A DNA stretch of 35,922 bases from Deltaproteobacteria bacterium (GTDB taxonomy: Bacteria; Desulfobacterota; Syntrophorhabdia; Syntrophorhabdales; Syntrophorhabdaceae). Of the stretch, positions 33,050 through 35,922 are shown in pieces. Location: the NCBI GenBank assembly GCA_029777945.1, contig JAKORG010000077.1, positions 1-35,922 of the forward strand, written 5' to 3'. Numbering within the stretch: the first letter of the stretch is position 1; the number at the start of each line of letters is the position of its first letter. The translations under genes and the position numbers were made by a program. The notes under the pieces were generated by a model. It made no database searches, was not told the DNA's origin, and was given only the letters and a program-made list of their open reading frames with translations.

Positions 33050-33565
33050 TTACTGATTTTTCATCGCTTCTTTGAATTCACTTTCGTCTAAGTACCCATC
33101 TTTATCTTTGTCATAGGCCTTGAATTTTTCCATTGTAAGACCGGAAAATATGACGCTTAATTCAACAGGGCTTATCCTTCTGTCATGGTTATTGTCAACA
33201 TCGAAAAAGTTATTCCCTTTGCTTTTTAGCCTTGTTACCTTGAGGGTTGTTTTTTCATGTTTTATCTCTGTATGTTTTTCATATCCATGCTTTTTTAAAG
33301 ACCTCACTATTATGGGGCCTTCTTTGGTGTAGACAATATTTATCCAGTTATTTTTTTTAATTTCCCTTAAACTTTTATAACCTTTTAAAGAAAGATTTGA
33401 TATATCTAAATTAACGGGGCGATTGGCAATCTTTACAGTGACTATTCCCTCATCAGGGTTTAATGTTATAACCTAGGCAGATATAACTGTTTTTGCATAT
33501 GCGTTTGCTAATAAGGTAAAGAGAATGCTTATTGAGGAGATTAAAAAGAAAACTGTCTTAAACAT
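33050..33565 (-). CDS. Exported EF-hand protein with an in-frame TAG at codon 31
   Basis: A 171-codon frame begins with a classical signal peptide, MFKTVFFLISSISILFTLL then ANAYA, with cleavage likely after Ala24. Codon 31 is TAG (33473-33475), seven residues into the mature protein. The frame then runs unbroken for 140 codons: VITLNPDEGIVTVKIANRP, GYKSLREIKKNNWINIVY, and two EF-hand loops, DVDNNHDRRISPVEL and DKDKDGYLDESEF, with Ca-ligand Asp/Asn/Glu spacing. If TAG is a true stop, only a fragment from an internal start such as GTG 33307 could be made, without signal peptide. Either a fresh nonsense mutation or a recoded codon explains it. The start lacks a clear ribosome site. Confidence 0.65.
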
Positions 33566-33613
33566 ATCGTTATCACAACACTTACACATGTATTTGTCAA
33601 TAAATATATAGAT

Positions 33614-33641
33614 GTTAACTTCAAAATAATATTAGTTGACA
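33614..33641. promoter_or_regulatory. BirA-like biotin operator, overlapping the putative bioB -35 element
   Basis: TGTTAAC (33613-33619) and GTTGACA (33635-33641) form an inverted repeat (6 of 7 matches) with a 15-base gap between GTTAAC and GTTGAC. Half-sites and spacing equal those before bioF. The right half contains TTGACA (33636-33641), and TAATAA lies 17 bases on (33659-33664) as a weak -10, so a bound repressor would cover the promoter. Confidence 0.75.
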
Positions 33642-33721
33642 ATTTGGAGATTTTTTTCTAATAAATAAGGGTTTTAAAATGTGAAGGGATTCATAATTTT
33701 TTTTTAAAAACGGAGTGTGCA

Positions 33722-34699
33722 ATGGATTACGAACTTGAAAGATTAAAGGAAAAGGCAATAGCAGATAGGAATATAGAACCTGAAGATGCGATAACCCTTT
33801 ATAGAATCGGGCTTGAAAGGCCTTTTATGCTTTTTGCATATGCATCAGAGATTACCCAATTCTATAAAGGTAAAAAGATATCATTTTGTTCTATTATAAA
33901 TGCAAAATCCGGTTTATGTCCTGAAGATTGTAAATTTTGTGCACAATCGAGTCATTATAATACTGATGCAGAGATATATCCCCTTTTGTCAAATAAGACT
34001 ATAGTTGAGAGGGCAGCGCAGGCAAAAGAACAGGGTGCCCACATGTTCGGCATAGTCACCAGTGGGACAGAAATAGATAGTGATGAGGAGTGGAAAACAA
34101 TAGAAGAGTCTGTTAAAGAAATTAATCATATCGGCATAAAGCCATGTGGTTCTCTTGGCATGCTCGACAAAAAAAGGGCAGAAAAATTAAAAAAGGCAGG
34201 ATTATTTAGATACCACCATAACCTTGAAACAGCGCGAAGCTACTTTTCCCATATCTGCACTACCCATGATTACGATGAGGATATAGAGACAATAAAAAAT
34301 GCAAAAGAGGCAGGCTTGAGCACCTGCTGCGGAGGGATAATAGGACTTGGCGAGACAATGGAGCAGCGCATTGAACTTGCCTTTACCATAAAAGAACTCG
34401 ATGTTGATTCTGTGCCTATCAACATCCTGAACCCCATAAAAGGCACCCCTCTTGAGCATCAAAGACCCTTATCACCTATGGAGGTGCTTATTACCCTTTC
34501 AATATTTAGGTTTATCATGCCCGATAAAGATATAAAGGTATGCGGTGGAAAGGAGAAGAACTTGAGACAGCTCCTCCCCCTTGCGATTTTGGCAGGTTGC
34601 AATTCTCTTATGACCGGTAATTATCTGACTACACCGGGAAGGAATGCCCAGTCTGATATGGAAATGGTAATGGATCTCGGATTTTACCCAGGCATATAA
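33722..34699 (+). CDS. bioB: Biotin synthase
   Basis: A 325-residue radical-SAM enzyme inserting sulfur into dethiobiotin. The 4Fe-4S motif is CPEDCKFC (Cys66, Cys70, Cys73) within NAKSGLCPEDCKFCAQSSHY; further conserved parts are KPCGSLGML, FRYHHNLETA with the substrate-site residues, GIIGLGETMEQR, PINILNPIKGTPLE and NYLTTPGRNAQSD. CGGAG about 8 bases before ATG 33722 is the ribosome site. It is separated from bioFA by 22 kb but has the same operator. Its last 71 bases overlap the convergent rlmE gene. Confidence 0.97.
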   Translation: MDYELERLKEKAIADRNIEPEDAITLYRIGLERPFMLFAYASEITQFYKGKKISFCSIINAKSGLCPEDCKFCAQSSHYNTDAEIYPLLSNKTIVERAAQAKEQGAHMFGIVTSGTEIDSDEEWKTIEESVKEINHIGIKPCGSLGMLDKKRAEKLKKAGLFRYHHNLETARSYFSHICTTHDYDEDIETIKNAKEAGLSTCCGGIIGLGETMEQRIELAFTIKELDVDSVPINILNPIKGTPLEHQRPLSPMEVLITLSIFRFIMPDKDIKVCGGKEKNLRQLLPLAILAGCNSLMTGNYLTTPGRNAQSDMEMVMDLGFYPGI

Positions 34700-35270
34700 G
34701 ATATACCTCAGAGCTACTTGACCTTGACGCCTGGGGTTTATAAATAGTGACCTTTTTAAATAATGTCTTTAGGTCTTGCTGAATAGGTTTAAAGGCCTCT
34801 GAAAAAAAAGATTTCACAATGAAACTGCCGTTTTTTTTCAGGGTATTTTCAACAATGGCCTTTATGGCAAAAAACAACTCCCCGATGTTTTTATCGTCTG
34901 TTTCCCTTATACCTGTAAGGTTCGGGGCAATATCGCAGGTTATTACATCAAAGGAATCAACCAAGTGTGAGGTAAGGATCGTCTCTATTTTAATATTTTT
35001 TATATCACCCTGGATGGTGATAATATTTTTTTTGTTCAAAGACGGGGTAGGAAGAATATCAATACCTATTGCAAGACCATTTTCTCCTATTATTTCTGAT
35101 ATATACTGGAGAAAGCTACCTGGTGAGCATCCCAAATCCAAGACCCTATCCCCCCTTTTTATTATGCCGAATTTTTCCTGTATCTCTTTCAGCTTGTATA
35201 TGCTTCTTGCCCTGTAACCTTCTTTCTTTGCCTTTTTAAAAAAAGTGTCCTTTAAATCATGCCTATTCAT
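34629..35270 (-). CDS. rlmE: 23S rRNA (uridine-2'-O)-methyltransferase RlmE (FtsJ/RrmJ)
   Basis: A 213-residue SAM-dependent enzyme that methylates U2552 of 23S rRNA late in 50S assembly. SAM site DLGCSPGSF (45-53); the catalytic tetrad Lys26, Asp113, Lys153 and Glu188 lies in RSIYKLKE, TCDIAPNLTG, FIVKSF and SSSSEVYLICLG. The enzyme proper ends at about residue 195; a further 18 or so residues (KIRDPLPFPYQTGHSFPV) are encoded by the strand opposite the bioB 3' end, an unusual tail. ATG 35270 overlaps the stop of the upstream gene by 8 bases (35263-35270), so the two are coupled. Confidence 0.93.
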   Translation of the reverse strand: MNRHDLKDTFFKKAKKEGYRARSIYKLKEIQEKFGIIKRGDRVLDLGCSPGSFLQYISEIIGENGLAIGIDILPTPSLNKKNIITIQGDIKNIKIETILTSHLVDSFDVITCDIAPNLTGIRETDDKNIGELFFAIKAIVENTLKKNGSFIVKSFFSEAFKPIQQDLKTLFKKVTIYKPQASRSSSSEVYLICLGKIRDPLPFPYQTGHSFPV

Positions 35271-35922
35271 AATGGTTTATAAGTTCAAAGGGATTCATTA
35301 TCATTTTATCCTCATTAAAAGCACTTTTTTTGTCTTCTTCATATTCGAGTTCACGTTTAATAAGGTATAAGATTACATCTCTCAATGTTTCATCTTTTTT
35401 CAAACAATCGATTAAGGCATTATAGAAAGGGTATTTTTTATGCGCATAGAATATATATGCATACGCCTCTAAAACTGTCTTTAAATGGGGTATCAATGTT
35501 TTAATATCCTTTTTACTGGCAAGGGATTCTACAAACGCCGTTTTCTTCTCTTCTATCATATACTGGGGAATGAATATGGCTGGATTTTTTAGATCCGTAT
35601 ATTTCCTTTTGTCTTCATCAAAACCATCCCATATGAATCGGAAAAGTTCAAAAAAAGGATGAGACATTAACTCTTCAATGTCAACGGCATTTGTATTCTC
35701 TGGAGTGGCAAGTTCGTATAAATTAAATCCTTCTCTGAATTCTGGTGAATGCTCTTTTAATATCTTCTTTAATGCGTTTATCTCTTTAGAATATTTTTTT
35801 GAAATATCTGAACCTTGTTTTAAAATGTTGTAGGAAAAACTAATGGGTGCCTCTGCAATGACCAGTTTATCTGTTTTTTCAAGTTTTATGGATTCGATGA
35901 TATTATTGAATTCGGAATCACT
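35263..35922 (-). CDS. Hypothetical protein, 5' part cut by window edge
   Basis: An open frame of at least 219 residues runs from the window edge (first codon 35922-35920) to TAG at 35263-35265. The frame is unbroken upstream of the internal Met at 35667, so that Met is not the start. It is mostly alpha-helical and charged, without membrane helices in the visible part; segments include LVIAEAPISFSYNILKQGSD, HPFFELFRFIWDGFDED, IPHLKTVLEAYAYIFYAHKK and a C-terminus FNEDKMIMNPFELINHYE. I do not recognise the family. The 8-base overlap with rlmE suggests joint expression. Confidence 0.7.
   Translation of the reverse strand, partial: SDSEFNNIIESIKLEKTDKLVIAEAPISFSYNILKQGSDISKKYSKEINALKKILKEHSPEFREGFNLYELATPENTNAVDIEELMSHPFFELFRFIWDGFDEDKRKYTDLKNPAIFIPQYMIEEKKTAFVESLASKKDIKTLIPHLKTVLEAYAYIFYAHKKYPFYNALIDCLKKDETLRDVILYLIKRELEYEEDKKSAFNEDKMIMNPFELINHYE

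Noticed and set aside
33595-33600. TTGACA on the minus strand as promoter of the EF-hand gene
   Set aside because: The matching -10 (TGTGAT) would put the transcript start practically on the ATG, with no ribosome site; left unassigned.
1-35922. CRISPR array, prophage, rRNA operon, toxin-antitoxin pair
   Set aside because: No regularly spaced repeats, phage structural genes, rRNA signatures or typical small gene pairs were seen.

Overview
The window is an AT-rich bacterial chromosome segment carrying about 35 protein genes and two tRNAs. The gene set suggests a strictly anaerobic Desulfobacterota (deltaproteobacterial) organism: a glutaconyl-CoA decarboxylase alpha subunit, a two-subunit class I fumarase beside malic enzyme, a ferredoxin next to an Fe-S/flavin oxidoreductase, and a PxxKW cysteine-rich protein. 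This placement is inferred from gene content; no rRNA is present.

Layout. (1) 1-7345: the edge of a surface-polysaccharide locus. The right end of an IS3-family element has removed the 5' half of a NodU/CmcH carbamoyltransferase. It is followed by a DUF5989 microprotein, an SxtJ-like membrane protein, a GT4 glycosyltransferase, a membrane-anchored SGNH hydrolase, a WbaP-type initiating sugar transferase and a TPR protein. (2) 7346-11886: gcdA with a strong promoter and terminator, then bioF-bioA behind a BirA-like operator. (3) 11887-14261: tRNA-Met, two uncharacterised genes, and a reverse-strand thymidylate synthase homologue that has Tyr where the catalytic Cys is expected. (4) 14374-19282: MBL hydrolase, patatin lipoprotein, YdcF-like protein, an EF-G paralogue and dtd. 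(5) 19285-24115: small exported proteins, an Old-Yellow-Enzyme/Fe-S flavoprotein with its own ferredoxin, a FecR-domain protein and trxB. (6) 24129-29825: rph, rdgB, tRNA-Glu, nudC, malic enzyme and fumarase. (7) 29883-31558: inositol-phosphate synthase plus a CDP-alcohol phosphatidyltransferase, a likely inositol-phospholipid module. (8) 31559-35922: a hairpin-rich spacer, the PxxKW gene, a DUF72 protein, an EF-hand protein, bioB behind a second BirA-like operator, rlmE and a hypothetical gene cut by the window edge.

Most interesting signal: two neighbouring reverse-strand genes (PxxKW, 31854-32138; EF-hand, 33050-33565) each keep a complete reading frame except for one in-frame TAG. In the PxxKW gene the TAG is exactly the second x of the family-defining motif. 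Amber recoding (pyrrolysine or a suppressor tRNA) is a testable explanation; independent nonsense mutations are the alternative. The second regulatory signal is a pair of operators with identical half-sites (GTTAAC, 15-base spacer, GTTGAC) in front of bioF and bioB, linking the separated biotin genes into one regulon beside a subunit of a biotin-dependent enzyme.

No CRISPR array, prophage or rRNA operon was seen. No gene-free stretch exceeds 300 bases; the longest, 31559-31853, contains three hairpins.
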